Positions 1-8,952 of a stretch of 64,000 nt of DNA are shown here, one piece after another (position 1 is the first letter of the stretch; each line of letters starts with the position of its first letter). The stretch is from Williamsia muralis (GTDB lineage Bacteria; Actinomycetota; Actinomycetes; Mycobacteriales; Mycobacteriaceae). The DNA lies in NCBI RefSeq assembly GCF_002735905.1, contig NZ_PEBD01000004.1:930001-994000 (forward strand), read 5' to 3'. The position numbers and the translations under genes are program-made. Under the pieces are notes generated by a model that saw only the letters and a list, made by a program, of their open reading frames with translations, had not been told where the DNA came from and searched no databases.

Positions 1-1605
1 ACCGAACTGAGCCCGCTGAACTGGGTGATACCTGCGGTCACGCTGGTGGTCGGTCAGCTCGCGGTGTCGCTGGCCGTGCTGCGCATGGTGGTGGTGATCG
101 CGGGTCGTGTCCGCCCAATTCTGCTGATGCCGTTGGTGTTCTTCCTGTTCACCCCGATGACCGTGCCGGCCTACACGTGGTGGGCGGCGGGTCTCAACAC
201 GCTGCCACTGCAGTTCGCGATGGCGGTGGTGGTGGCCGACGTGGTGCAGCTCTGTCGCGGGCAGGTTACCGATCGCCGCCGGGTCATCATCCGATCGCTG
301 GTGGTGTTCGTGGTGGCGCTGGCGTTCTTCGAGAAATCGCTGCTGATCCTGCCGGTTGCCGCGGTCGCCGCGGTGCTGTGGGTTCACCTCACGTCATCGG
401 CGGAGGGGGCCGGACGCACGGGACCCATCCGTATGGCCTGGTCCGCGGCTCGCGAATTGTGGATCGCGATGGCAGCAGTTGCCGCCGGATGGACGGTTCT
501 GTACCTCGCCTCCACGTCCATCGCCGACGGACATTCGATCGGTCAGGCGATGTCGCTCACGTGGCGATCGATCAACCGTGGCCTGGTGCCCGCCGGCGTA
601 GGAGGGCCGTGGTTCTGGACCCGGTGGTTGCCGAGCCCGCCGATGGCCCAACCTCACGACTGGATGATCGCGGCCGGCTGGGTGGTCCTGATCGCGGCGG
701 TCGCCTACGTCCTCTGGACCAGGCGCGGCGCGGCCCTGGTCCTGATTGCGGTGTTCGCTTACGTCGTCGTGTTGCAGATCCCGTTGTTCTGGAGCCGGAC
801 AAGCGAGTTCACTTCCCTGGAGTTGGCGCAGACACTGCGGTATCTGCCGGACACCGCCTTGGTGATCACGGTCGCGATGGCGCTGCTGGTGTCGGCTCCC
901 CGACGCCGACGCTCGTCGGCCGGTGCAGCTGGTCACTCGAGGCGTAGCGCTGCCCTTCCGGGCCGGTCAGCGGCAGTTGCCGCAGCAGTGGTCGGTGTTG
1001 CCTACATCGGTAGCTCGTTGGTCTCGACCGCCGAGTTCGCCGACGAATGGAACTCGAGCCCGACCGAGGAGTACATGGCCAACGCACGGGCGTCGCTGGC
1101 GCAAGCGGCCGGAACACGAATGTTGGACCATGCCCTCCCACTGCTGGTGATCCTGCCGGTGACCTACCCGGACAATCAGGTGGGCAAGGTCTTTGCTGCG
1201 CTCGACCAGCGACCCACTTTCGGGCCGTGGACCGACAAACTGCAGGTCCTCGACGACCAGGGCCACCTGGTGGCGGGCGACGTGACTGCCGCGAGAACCT
1301 TCGGCGAAGGCGCCGGGGCATGCGATCGCCCCGAGATCACCGGGCCGTCATCGATAGCCCTGAACGGTCCGCTGCTCGACTGGACCTGGGTGGTGGCGCT
1401 TCCGTACTGCGCCAACACCGACGGAGCCGTGCGGATCGGTCTGGCCGAGGACTCGTCGCTCGAGGTGCCCGTGAAGGCAGGGCTGCACACCGTGTTCGTT
1501 CAGGTCGAGGGGTCGGGTTTCGAGATTCAGTTGCGTCCCGTGACGCCGGGGCTGCAACTGCATGTGGGCCAAGGCCGCGTCGGCGAACTCGTGCGTGCGC
1601 CCTGA
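1..1605 (+). CDS. Polytopic membrane protein, 5' end cut by the window edge
   Basis: The reading frame is open from base 1, so the GTG at 25 is probably internal and the true N-terminus lies outside the window. About 530 residues are visible. The first ~300 form roughly eight to nine hydrophobic segments broken by short basic loops. A further hydrophobic segment follows a Ser/Arg-rich loop near residue 300, and the last ~190 residues are a soluble, probably extracytoplasmic domain. The overall plan resembles actinobacterial GT-C-type or wall-polymer membrane proteins, but I see no diagnostic catalytic motif, so no function is assigned. It converges on the next gene with only 16 bp between stop codons and no hairpin between them. 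Confidence 0.7.
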   Translation, partial: TELSPLNWVIPAVTLVVGQLAVSLAVLRMVVVIAGRVRPILLMPLVFFLFTPMTVPAYTWWAAGLNTLPLQFAMAVVVADVVQLCRGQVTDRRRVIIRSLVVFVVALAFFEKSLLILPVAAVAAVLWVHLTSSAEGAGRTGPIRMAWSAARELWIAMAAVAAGWTVLYLASTSIADGHSIGQAMSLTWRSINRGLVPAGVGGPWFWTRWLPSPPMAQPHDWMIAAGWVVLIAAVAYVLWTRRGAALVLIAVFAYVVVLQIPLFWSRTSEFTSLELAQTLRYLPDTALVITVAMALLVSAPRRRRSSAGAAGHSRRSAALPGRSAAVAAAVVGVAYIGSSLVSTAEFADEWNSSPTEEYMANARASLAQAAGTRMLDHALPLLVILPVTYPDNQVGKVFAALDQRPTFGPWTDKLQVLDDQGHLVAGDVTAARTFGEGAGACDRPEITGPSSIALNGPLLDWTWVVALPYCANTDGAVRIGLAEDSSLEVPVKAGLHTVFVQVEGSGFEIQLRPVTPGLQLHVGQGRVGELVRAP

Positions 1606-1621
1606 TCGGGTTCGTACGCCG

Positions 1622-3157
1622 TCAGCCCGTCTGCAGCGCGATGGTCGTGATACCTCGAACCCCTTGTGACTGGAGGGTTTTCCCGACGGCGTCGGCGGCC
1701 TCCGGTTCGGCGAACACCCAGCGGACAGGTGCCGAACCCGCTGCCTCGAGCTGCTGATCCGCGCTCTCGAGGAGCACCTCGGTGCCTTCCCAGTCGGAGC
1801 CGAGCAGGCCGTCGCGGCCGATGTTGTCGGCGTAGCCCGGGCCGAATGTCATCAACAGGGTGCCGTCGGGCGCCCGGCCATCGAACGCGTACTCGTTCAG
1901 CTCGTAGACGAATGTGGACGGGACGCCGGTGACCTGTTTGTTGTGGTCACGCGCTTGCCGAGTCTCCTTGAATCCCGCCGGTTTCCATGTGCCCGCGGCG
2001 CCGGCGGTCGCCGCCTTCTTGTTGGCGCTGAGCGCGTTCTCGAACGCACCACGATCCTGATCCAGGAAGGTGGTGAACACGTAGGTGACGTCGCCTTTGA
2101 GCGTGCCGTCCTCATTCGGGACGGTGAACGGGCAGCGCGCCTCGGCACGGCCGTTGAGTGGAACGGTGACGGTATGGGCGCAGGTCCCGCCGACGGGACG
2201 GCCGTTGAGGGTGAGCGTCATGTTGCCGACAACGGTGGCCGACCCTGGACCGGTGGCTGACGGGGTGGAAGCCACGTAGGTGACGATGTATTCGCAGACA
2301 GGCGGGCTGCACGGCGAGACTGACAGCCGGAAGCCGCTGGCGGCGAAATCGGGACGGATGTAGGGGGCCGGCACGTGAGTCAGGGCGGCGGTCTGCTCGC
2401 TGATGGTGTCGTACACCCGGCCGACCTCGTTGGGTCCGGCTTTCTGGGCTTGCAGGTCGACGTCGAACACGTTGCAGCCGCCGGCCGGGAGCGGGCCGCT
2501 GACCGACGAGATGCCGCCGTCATCCTGCGTGGTGACGCGGAGCGAGTCCCCGGCCAGCACGACTGAGTCGTTCTCGGCGACCACCGCAGGCAGTCCCGCC
2601 GGCCGGTACCGGACGTCAGGTGTTCCGAGCAGTCCGTTCGCAGGGCCTCGCGCTGTGAAGTCGAAGAGTTTGTCGTCGCCCGCCACGGCGCCGGCCAGGT
2701 TCGGCGGTGCCAGCAGACGGCCCAGATCGGGGAACACGGCCGGGTCGAGCTGCGCCCAACCGGTCGCGACCGCTTCGTAATCAATTTTCGGGGTGTCTTC
2801 GAGTCGGCCTTTCCAGAACCCGGCGGAACCCTTGGCGAAGGTCTGGCCGTTCACGCCGATGATCTCGGCGGCCTCGCCGCCGACCTTGATCCGCCCGGAC
2901 AGGTCGCCCGCGGACGACACCACGACCTCGTCGAGGTTGATCTTGTCGCGGTCGGAGGACACCGACCCGGTGTATTTCGCGCCAGGGTGGGCTGCGAAGT
3001 GGCCGGCAGCCTCGGTGAGGTTCTTCTGCACGAGTATCGAAGCAGGCGCCGCCGCGGAGCCATCGATGGTCCGGGGTAGAAAGATCGCCACCAGGACCAC
3101 CACGAGTCCCAGGACAGCCGCCGCCAAAGCCGCACCGGCCACAGTTCTGCTACGCAT
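1622..3157 (-). CDS. Membrane-anchored protein: LppX-like domain plus REase-fold-like (Tox-REase-5-like) C-terminus
   Basis: This is a 511-residue protein. Residues ~6-30 are one hydrophobic segment after a basic start. There is no lipobox cysteine, so it is a signal anchor or a signal peptide. Residues ~35-245 resemble the LppX/LprAFG lipid-binding fold (a run ending in VNGQTFAKGSAGFWKG). Residues ~265-390 form a Cys-containing beta-rich section. The C-terminus (~405-511) has the layout I associate with the Tox-REase-5 fold: a tGvPstfvYelN stretch, FDG with Asp426, GPGYAD, a helix ending QQLEAAG, and VRWVFAEPEAADAV. Where family members carry an acidic-x-Lys motif before GPGYA, this protein has LLMTFG (434-439), so catalysis looks lost. 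No immunity gene is adjacent. The family assignment is from memory of the motif pattern. Confidence 0.6.
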   Translation of the reverse strand: MRSRTVAGAALAAAVLGLVVVLVAIFLPRTIDGSAAAPASILVQKNLTEAAGHFAAHPGAKYTGSVSSDRDKINLDEVVVSSAGDLSGRIKVGGEAAEIIGVNGQTFAKGSAGFWKGRLEDTPKIDYEAVATGWAQLDPAVFPDLGRLLAPPNLAGAVAGDDKLFDFTARGPANGLLGTPDVRYRPAGLPAVVAENDSVVLAGDSLRVTTQDDGGISSVSGPLPAGGCNVFDVDLQAQKAGPNEVGRVYDTISEQTAALTHVPAPYIRPDFAASGFRLSVSPCSPPVCEYIVTYVASTPSATGPGSATVVGNMTLTLNGRPVGGTCAHTVTVPLNGRAEARCPFTVPNEDGTLKGDVTYVFTTFLDQDRGAFENALSANKKAATAGAAGTWKPAGFKETRQARDHNKQVTGVPSTFVYELNEYAFDGRAPDGTLLMTFGPGYADNIGRDGLLGSDWEGTEVLLESADQQLEAAGSAPVRWVFAEPEAADAVGKTLQSQGVRGITTIALQTG

Positions 3158-3306
3158 GAGCCCCCGCCCGAAACCCCCGCCGCGGGTGGCCTCCCATCGA
3201 GACGCCCGCGACCACTGACCATCAGTCGAGGCGATGCTACCCAGGCGGGCCGACAGGTGGTTCGGTGGCGAGAGTTGTCGGGGCGAGCGGGTAACTTTGT
3301 AAGACG

Positions 3307-5829
3307 ATGAAAAGCGCTGCTCCCAATCCGTCGCTGCCGGGTCTGGCCACTGGAAACCTGCAGGAAAACACCCGCACGCCCTCGCGGCGTGCTGTTGAGC
3401 TGCTCGATGGGCTCAACCCCCAACAGAGGGCTGCGGTGCTCCATGCGGGATCACCGCTGCTGATCGTCGCCGGCGCGGGGTCGGGCAAGACCGCGGTGCT
3501 CACCCGCCGGATCGCGTACCTGCTCGCCGAGCGCGACGTCAGTCCCGGGCAGGTACTCGCGATCACCTTCACCAACAAAGCCGCTGCCGAGATGCGCGAA
3601 CGAGTGGTCGATCTGGTCGGTCCCCGGGCTCTACGGATGTGGGTCAGCACTTTTCACTCCACCTGCGTGCGAATCCTGCGCGCCCAGGCGTCGCTGCTGA
3701 CCGGGATGAACTCCAACTTCTCGATCTACGACGCGGACGACTCGCGCCGGTTGCTCGGCATGATCGTGCGCGACCTGGACCTCGACCCCAAGAAGTTCAG
3801 CCCCCGGGGGGTCGGGATCGCGATATCCAACTTCAAGAACGAACTGGTGGATCCGGACGGTGCGGCCGCGGCCGCCGAGGAGAGCGGGGAGCCGGCCGCG
3901 CAGACGATCGCCCAGATCTACCGGCAGTACCAGCAGCGCCTGCGCGCCGCGAACGCCTTCGACTTCGACGATCTGATCGGCGAGACGGTCGGTGTGCTGC
4001 AGGCTCATCCGGAGGTCGCGGAGTACTACCGGCGCCGATTCCGGCACGTCTTGGTCGACGAATACCAGGACACCAACCATGCGCAATACGTCCTGGTGCG
4101 GGAGATGGTCGGAACGGGAAGGGTCGGAAACGTGAGCCCATCGGAACTGTGTGTGGTGGGTGATGCGGACCAGTCGATCTATGCCTTCCGCGGTGCCACC
4201 ATCCGCAACATCGAAGAGTTCGAGCGCGACTTCCCGGACACCGAAACCATTCTGCTGGAACAGAATTACCGATCCACACAGACCATCCTGTCGGCCGCCA
4301 ACGCGGTGATCTCCCGCAACGCGGGCCGACGCGAGAAGAAGTTGTGGACCGATTCCGGTGACGGCGAACTGATCGTCGGCTACGTCGCCGACAACGAGCA
4401 CGACGAGGCTCAGTTCATCGCCCGTGAGATCGACGCCCTCACCGACACGGGCGAGTTCCGGTACTCGGACGTCGCGGCGTTCTATCGCACCAACACCGCC
4501 TCGCGTGCGCTGGAAGAAGTGTTCATCCGACTCGGGATCCCCTACAAGGTGGTCGGTGGGGTCCGGTTCTATGAGCGCAAAGAAGTCCGGGACGTCGTGG
4601 CGTACCTACGGGTGGTCGCCAATCCGGACGACCAGGTGAGTCTGCGCCGCATCCTGAACACTCCCCGTCGTGGCATCGGGGACCGCGCGGAAGCCTGCGT
4701 GGCCGTCCACTCGGAGAACGCCGGCATCAGTTTCTATCAGGCGTTGATCGATGGGGCCGAAGGCAAGGTGCCGTTGCTCAACACCCGTGCCACCAAACAG
4801 ATCTCCGGGTTCATCGAACTCATCGAGGGTCTGCGGAACGACTTCCTCGCGAGATTCGGTGCGGCCGGGTCCGACGGCGCCGACGTGGCGGCGGTCGATG
4901 CGGGTAGCGAGGCCGGCGACATCGGCGAACTGGTCGAGGCGATCGTCGAACGCACCGGATATCGGGACGAGCTCGAGGGCTCATCGGATCCGCAAGACGG
5001 TGCCCGACTCGACAACATCAACGAATTGATCTCGGTGGCAAGGGAATTCAGCGCCGAAGCTGCGGCTGCGGAACCGCCGGAGACGCAACTGGACAACGGC
5101 GACGACGACGGTCTGACACCCGACGACGGTGAGCCGGAGCCGGGGTCGCTGGCGGCCTTCCTCGAACGTGTGGCCCTCGTGGCTGACGCCGACCAGGTGC
5201 CCGACGACGAGGACGGCGTGGTGACGTTGATGACGTTGCACACGGCGAAGGGTCTGGAGTTCCCCGTCGTTTTCGTCACCGGTTGGGAAGACGGTCAGTT
5301 CCCGCACATGCGGGCTCTCGGTGACCCCGCCGAGTTGTCGGAAGAACGCAGGCTCGCGTACGTCGGCATCACCCGTGCCCGCAAACGGCTGTACCTGAGC
5401 CGGGCGATGGTCCGCTCGGCGTGGGGATCGCCGATGCAGAACCCCGAATCGCGCTTCCTGCAAGAGATCCCGCAGCATCTCATCGATTGGCGACGCACCG
5501 AGCCGCGGCGTGGGATGGGGCGCATGACCAGCGACGGTGGCCGAGATTACGGCGACAACGGCCGCGGTTTCGGCGAGGGTCGCGGGTTCGGTGGCCGATC
5601 ATTCGGGTCGGGCTCGCGGCGCCAGGAGTCGTTCGGCTCGCCGACCCGTGGTCGCAACAAGCAGGTTCATGTGACCGTTGGCGACCGGGTGACCCATCCC
5701 AAGTACGGGATGGGCAAGGTGGTGGGCAAAGAAGGGGCCGGCCCCACCGAGCGCGTCACCTTCGACTTCGGAAGTGCCGGACGGATCACCCTCATGTCGT
5801 TGGGTGGCCTGCCCGTCGAAAAGCTGTAA
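3307..5829 (+). CDS. pcrA: ATP-dependent 3'-5' DNA helicase UvrD1/PcrA
   Basis: This 840-residue superfamily 1A helicase acts in nucleotide-excision repair and replication-fork processing. Visible motifs are Walker A AGAGSGKT (55-62), Walker B DEYQD (251-255), the QNYRST motif, motif V VTLMTLHTAKGLEFPVVF and motif VI YVGITRARKRLYL. The last ~50 residues (VGDRVTHPKYGMGKVVG onward) are the Tudor-like domain that in PcrA/UvrD1 contacts RNA polymerase. Between helicase core and Tudor domain lies a ~45-residue Gly/Arg/Phe-rich linker (RGFGEGRGFGG type). The ATG at 3307 leaves a ~36-residue N-terminal lead before the Q motif. Position next to an M23 peptidase and sucCD matches M. tuberculosis Rv0949-Rv0952. 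Confidence 0.96.
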   Translation: MKSAAPNPSLPGLATGNLQENTRTPSRRAVELLDGLNPQQRAAVLHAGSPLLIVAGAGSGKTAVLTRRIAYLLAERDVSPGQVLAITFTNKAAAEMRERVVDLVGPRALRMWVSTFHSTCVRILRAQASLLTGMNSNFSIYDADDSRRLLGMIVRDLDLDPKKFSPRGVGIAISNFKNELVDPDGAAAAAEESGEPAAQTIAQIYRQYQQRLRAANAFDFDDLIGETVGVLQAHPEVAEYYRRRFRHVLVDEYQDTNHAQYVLVREMVGTGRVGNVSPSELCVVGDADQSIYAFRGATIRNIEEFERDFPDTETILLEQNYRSTQTILSAANAVISRNAGRREKKLWTDSGDGELIVGYVADNEHDEAQFIAREIDALTDTGEFRYSDVAAFYRTNTASRALEEVFIRLGIPYKVVGGVRFYERKEVRDVVAYLRVVANPDDQVSLRRILNTPRRGIGDRAEACVAVHSENAGISFYQALIDGAEGKVPLLNTRATKQISGFIELIEGLRNDFLARFGAAGSDGADVAAVDAGSEAGDIGELVEAIVERTGYRDELEGSSDPQDGARLDNINELISVAREFSAEAAAAEPPETQLDNGDDDGLTPDDGEPEPGSLAAFLERVALVADADQVPDDEDGVVTLMTLHTAKGLEFPVVFVTGWEDGQFPHMRALGDPAELSEERRLAYVGITRARKRLYLSRAMVRSAWGSPMQNPESRFLQEIPQHLIDWRRTEPRRGMGRMTSDGGRDYGDNGRGFGEGRGFGGRSFGSGSRRQESFGSPTRGRNKQVHVTVGDRVTHPKYGMGKVVGKEGAGPTERVTFDFGSAGRITLMSLGGLPVEKL

Positions 5830-5842
5830 GGGCACCTCAACC

Positions 5843-6031
5843 GCCGACCGGGCCGAAATCCCCGCCGACCGTGCCGAAATTCCCGCCGACCGTGCCGAAG
5901 TTCCCGCCGACCGTGCCGAAGTTCCCGCCGACCGTGCCGAAATTTCCGTCGACCGTGCCCTAACTCCCGCCGACCGTGCCGAAGTTCCCGCCGACCGTGC
6001 CGAAGTTCAGGTTGACCGGGCCGAAAAATGC
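5843..6031. repeat. Left array: nine contiguous 21-bp direct repeats
   Basis: Nine back-to-back 21-bp units lie just after the pcrA stop. The typical unit is GCCGACCGTGCCGAA followed by rTTCCC. Units begin at 5843, 5864, 5885, 5906, 5927, 5948, 5969, 5990 and 6011. Units at 5885, 5906 and 5969 are identical; the outer units are more diverged. There are no spacers, so this is not a CRISPR. A 21-bp period keeps one frame open as a seven-residue ADRAEVP-like repeat, but that frame has no plausible start and is out of frame with pcrA. Confidence 0.9.
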
Positions 6032-6105
6032 CGTTGCCCGTGCAGTTGTTGATGCCGTGGGGCGCAGCTAGGTCACGGTCTAAGTAATGCCAAGGATGGT
6101 TCAAG

Positions 6106-6262
6106 CCCGGTCAACGGGAGTTGGGGCCCGGTCAACGGCGGTTAGGGCCCAGTCGAGGGCGGTTAGGGCCCGGTCGACGTGGGTTTCGGCAGGGTCGGCG
6201 GGAGTTTCGGCCCGGTCGACGGCGGTTAGGGCCCGGTCAACGGGAGTTTCGGCCCGGTCGGC
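6106..6262. repeat. Right array: seven 21-bp repeats plus a partial unit, inverted relative to the left array
   Basis: Units read GGGAGTTTCGGCCCGGTCrrC, the reverse complement of the left-array unit with variation. They start at 6116, 6137, 6158, 6179, 6200, 6221 and 6242, with a partial unit at 6106-6115. Two sub-types occur, GGGAGTTTCGGCCCGG and GGCGGTTAGGGCCCGG. The array ends ~19 bp before the stop of the M23 peptidase gene. Together with the left array it fills the space between two convergent genes, with an unrepeated ~75-bp centre (6032-6105). Confidence 0.88.
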
Positions 6263-6280
6263 GGAGGAGGGAGTTGCGGC

Positions 6281-7429
6281 TCAGCTTCCGGTGTAGGAGG
6301 CCAGGCTGATGCCGTGGGCCGCCAGCCATGGAGCCGGGTCGATCTTCATGGTTCCGTTCTTCCACACCTCGAAGTGGAGGTGGGGGCCGGTGGAGAAGCC
6401 TTCGCTGCCTACTTCGGCGATCTTCTGGCCGGCGATGATCTTGTCGCCCTTCTTGACGAGGACGCCGCCTGCGGACATGTGCCCGTACATGGTGACCGTG
6501 CCGTCTTCTGCCTGGATCTGCACCCAGTTGCCGTAGCCGGAAGCAGGCCCGGCCTCGATCACGACGCCGTCGGTGACGGCGTGGATGGGAGTGCCCAGGG
6601 GTGCAGCGAGGTCGATGCCACCGTGGAAGGAGCCCCAGCGGTTCGCGTACGTGGAGGTGAAGGTGTACGCGCCGGCCGGGATGGGGGCAGCGAACAAGGG
6701 GATGCGCGCGGCTTCGTCTTGCGCATGCGCTGCTTCGGCAAGTTCCTGGCCGACAGCCAGCTGCTCGGTGAAGGTGTCCATGTTGGCCGGTGCGGGCGCA
6801 GCGGCGATTCCGGCGGCAAGACTCTCGTCTGTGCTGATCGGGTTCACCACGGGCGTAGGAGCCGCCGATTTGGTGGGCTCGGCTGCGGGCTGTGCGAACT
6901 GACCTGTGGCGGCGGCGACCGCAGCACCGGCTGCGACAGCCATCAGCGCGGCACGTCCCTTGAGGGCCTGCGGCGGCGCGGCGATGCGGTGTTTACCGCC
7001 ACTGCGACGCGGGGAAGTCTGTTTCTGCGGCGACCACGACGACTCATCGGCTGCGGGTGCGAAATCATCGAACTCGGCGCCATGGACCTCGAAAGGATGA
7101 TCATGGAGGATCTCGTCGAGTTCGACCTCGGCGACGATGATGTCTTGCGTGATCTCGGCCGGGCGCGGGGCGTCGTAGGCATCGCGGTCGAATCTGCGGG
7201 CACCTGCCCGACCACGGCCGCCGTCGATGCTGGCGTTGCGCCACTGGGTCAGCGGTCCGTCGGCGTACTCCTCGAGACCGAAGTCATCGATGGGAATGAT
7301 CGACGTGATGGAGTTGTCGTGCGGATCACCGGGTCGTTCGCCGTCGATGGTCCGAGCCGAAGTGCGCGAATGCGCAACATCGCCGGTGATCGAATCGCGA
7401 ACTACCAACAGCTTGAGCCTTTCTGACAA
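6281..7429 (-). CDS. M23 family (LytM-type) metallopeptidase, membrane-anchored
   Basis: This is a probable peptidoglycan DD-endopeptidase of the Rv0950c type. From the TTG at 7429 the product has 382 residues: a ~155-residue acidic cytoplasmic part, one hydrophobic segment (KGRAALMAVAAGAAVAAATG), an Ala/Pro linker and a C-terminal M23 domain (~257-382). Zinc ligands are present: His269 and Asp273 in HGGID, and His352 in HLHF, with His350 and His317 (GHM) as the catalytic histidines. The start is uncertain. TTG at 7429 is the most upstream choice and no ATG precedes the membrane segment. It is divergent from sucC and convergent with pcrA across the 21-bp arrays. Confidence 0.88.
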   Translation of the reverse strand: MSERLKLLVVRDSITGDVAHSRTSARTIDGERPGDPHDNSITSIIPIDDFGLEEYADGPLTQWRNASIDGGRGRAGARRFDRDAYDAPRPAEITQDIIVAEVELDEILHDHPFEVHGAEFDDFAPAADESSWSPQKQTSPRRSGGKHRIAAPPQALKGRAALMAVAAGAAVAAATGQFAQPAAEPTKSAAPTPVVNPISTDESLAAGIAAAPAPANMDTFTEQLAVGQELAEAAHAQDEAARIPLFAAPIPAGAYTFTSTYANRWGSFHGGIDLAAPLGTPIHAVTDGVVIEAGPASGYGNWVQIQAEDGTVTMYGHMSAGGVLVKKGDKIIAGQKIAEVGSEGFSTGPHLHFEVWKNGTMKIDPAPWLAAHGISLASYTGS

Positions 7430-7775
7430 CTGGCCCGCGCCGATGACTGTGATCCGCGCAGGCGGTACGGAAACTCGATGTGACGGATCCGTGACCTTCT
7501 GACCTCAGGAACGGTAACGAAATGATTGCGACGACCGCAACCGGACGCGAGAATTGCTGGGATGTTGTGAGGCGCATCACAGATGCGTTTAGGTGCTGTT
7601 CACGGCTGCGTCGCAGGTCGGCGCGATCGGTGATCGGTGAGCGGGAGGGGGTGGCACCCCGAGTGATCTGTGGCACAAGCTGCAGGGAGTAGTGATCATC
7701 GCTGTTCGGCGCGGCGCTATGGTCGCTGTGGTTCGCAACACCAACAGCGGACAAATCTACGAGATGGTGAGCTGA
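7430..7775. other. 346-bp divergent intergenic region between the M23 peptidase and sucC
   Basis: It must hold promoters for both directions. I see a perfect CRP/GlxR-type site (7566-7581, listed separately) and a 10-bp palindrome ACGGATCCGT at 7483-7492 close to the peptidase start. I looked for a ydaO (c-di-AMP) type leader on the peptidase side, as found before some actinobacterial wall hydrolases, and could not recognise one. No small ORF with a convincing ribosome-binding site is visible. Confidence 0.6.
7566..7581. promoter_or_regulatory. CRP/GlxR-type binding site upstream of sucCD
   Basis: The sequence TGTGA-GGCGCA-TCACA matches TGTGA-N6-TCACA in all ten conserved positions. This is the consensus of Crp/GlxR-family cAMP receptor proteins in actinobacteria. 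It lies ~195 bp before the sucC start and ~140 bp before the divergent peptidase start, so either gene could be the target. Binding is inferred from sequence only. Confidence 0.65.
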
Positions 7776-8939
7776 ATGGATCTCTTCGAATACCAGGCGA
7801 AGGAGCTCTTCGCCAAGCACGAGGTGCCGACCTCGGCCGGCCGTGTAACCGACACGGTCGACGGCGCGCGTCAGATTGCCGAAGAAATCGGCAAGCCCGT
7901 GATGGTCAAGGCGCAGGTGAAGGTCGGTGGCCGCGGCAAGGCCGGCGGCGTCAAGTACTCCAAGGACGTCGACGAGGCCGTCGCGAATGCCGAGTCGATC
8001 CTCGGCCTCGACATCAAGGGTCACGTCGTCAAGAAGCTTCTGGTCGCAGAGGCGAGCGACATCGCCGAGGAGTACTACATCTCCTTCCTGCTCGACCGCA
8101 CCAACCGCACCTACCTGGCGATGTGCTCGGTTGAAGGTGGCGTCGAGATCGAGGTGACCGCCGAGGAGAACCCCGACGCACTCGCCAAGATCCCCGTCGA
8201 CGCAGTCAAGGGTGTCGACCTCGCGTTCGCGCGCAGCATCGCCGAGGCAGGCAAGCTGCCCGCCGAGGTGCTCGACGCAGCAGCCGTGACGATCCAGAAG
8301 CTGTGGGAGGTCTTCATCAACGAAGACGCTCTCTTGGTGGAGGTCAACCCGCTGGTCCGTACGCCTGACGATCAGATCCTCGCTCTCGACGGCAAGGTCA
8401 CCCTCGACGCCAACGCTGATTTCCGCCAGCCCGGCCACGAGGCGTTCGAAGACAAGGACGCGACCGACCCGCTCGAACTCAAGGCAAAAGAGAACGACCT
8501 CAACTACGTCAAGCTCGACGGACAGGTCGGCATCATCGGCAACGGTGCCGGACTGGTCATGTCCACGCTCGACGTGGTCGCATACGCCGGAGAGAAGCAC
8601 AACGGCGTCAAGCCGGCGAACTTCCTCGACATCGGTGGCGGCGCCTCCGCCGAGGTGATGGCCGCCGGCCTCGACGTCATCTTGGGCGACGAGCAGGTCA
8701 AGAGCGTTTTCGTGAACGTATTCGGTGGCATCACCGCGTGTGACGCGGTCGCCAACGGCATCGTCGGTGCGCTGAAGAAGCTCGGCGACGATGCCAACAA
8801 GCCTCTGGTTGTGCGTCTCGACGGCAACAAGGTCGAAGAAGGCCGCAAGATCCTCGCCGACGCAGATCATCCTCTGGTGACGCTCGCCGAGACCATGGAC
8901 AGTGGCGCCGACAAGGCCGCCGAACTGGCGAGCAAGTAG
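7776..8939 (+). CDS. sucC: Succinyl-CoA synthetase (ADP-forming) subunit beta
   Basis: It encodes the beta subunit of the TCA-cycle enzyme that converts succinyl-CoA, ADP and phosphate to succinate, CoA and ATP. The 387-residue length is normal. The protein opens with [20 protein letters not shown], followed by an ATP-grasp domain ([16 protein letters not shown] near residues 47-62, EVNPLV near 190) and a C-terminal CoA-ligase domain containing [14 protein letters not shown]. The ATG at 7776 fits the family N-terminus exactly. sucD follows after 13 bp, so the two are co-transcribed. A CRP/GlxR-type site lies upstream. Confidence 0.98.
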   Translation: MDLFEYQAKELFAKHEVPTSAGRVTDTVDGARQIAEEIGKPVMVKAQVKVGGRGKAGGVKYSKDVDEAVANAESILGLDIKGHVVKKLLVAEASDIAEEYYISFLLDRTNRTYLAMCSVEGGVEIEVTAEENPDALAKIPVDAVKGVDLAFARSIAEAGKLPAEVLDAAAVTIQKLWEVFINEDALLVEVNPLVRTPDDQILALDGKVTLDANADFRQPGHEAFEDKDATDPLELKAKENDLNYVKLDGQVGIIGNGAGLVMSTLDVVAYAGEKHNGVKPANFLDIGGGASAEVMAAGLDVILGDEQVKSVFVNVFGGITACDAVANGIVGALKKLGDDANKPLVVRLDGNKVEEGRKILADADHPLVTLAETMDSGADKAAELASK

Positions 8940-8952
8940 GAGCAGCAGATCA

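Noticed and set aside
5774-6052. Open frame encoding ADRAEVP-type heptad repeats
   Set aside because: It is a by-product of a 21-bp period in the repeat array, overlaps the pcrA end in another frame, has no ribosome site and ends at random.
5843-6262. CRISPR array
   Set aside because: Units are contiguous with no unique spacers, the period is only 21 bp, the two halves are inverted, and no cas genes are present.
7430-7775. ydaO-type (c-di-AMP) riboswitch before the M23 peptidase
   Set aside because: The characteristic conserved stretches were not recognised on the minus strand.
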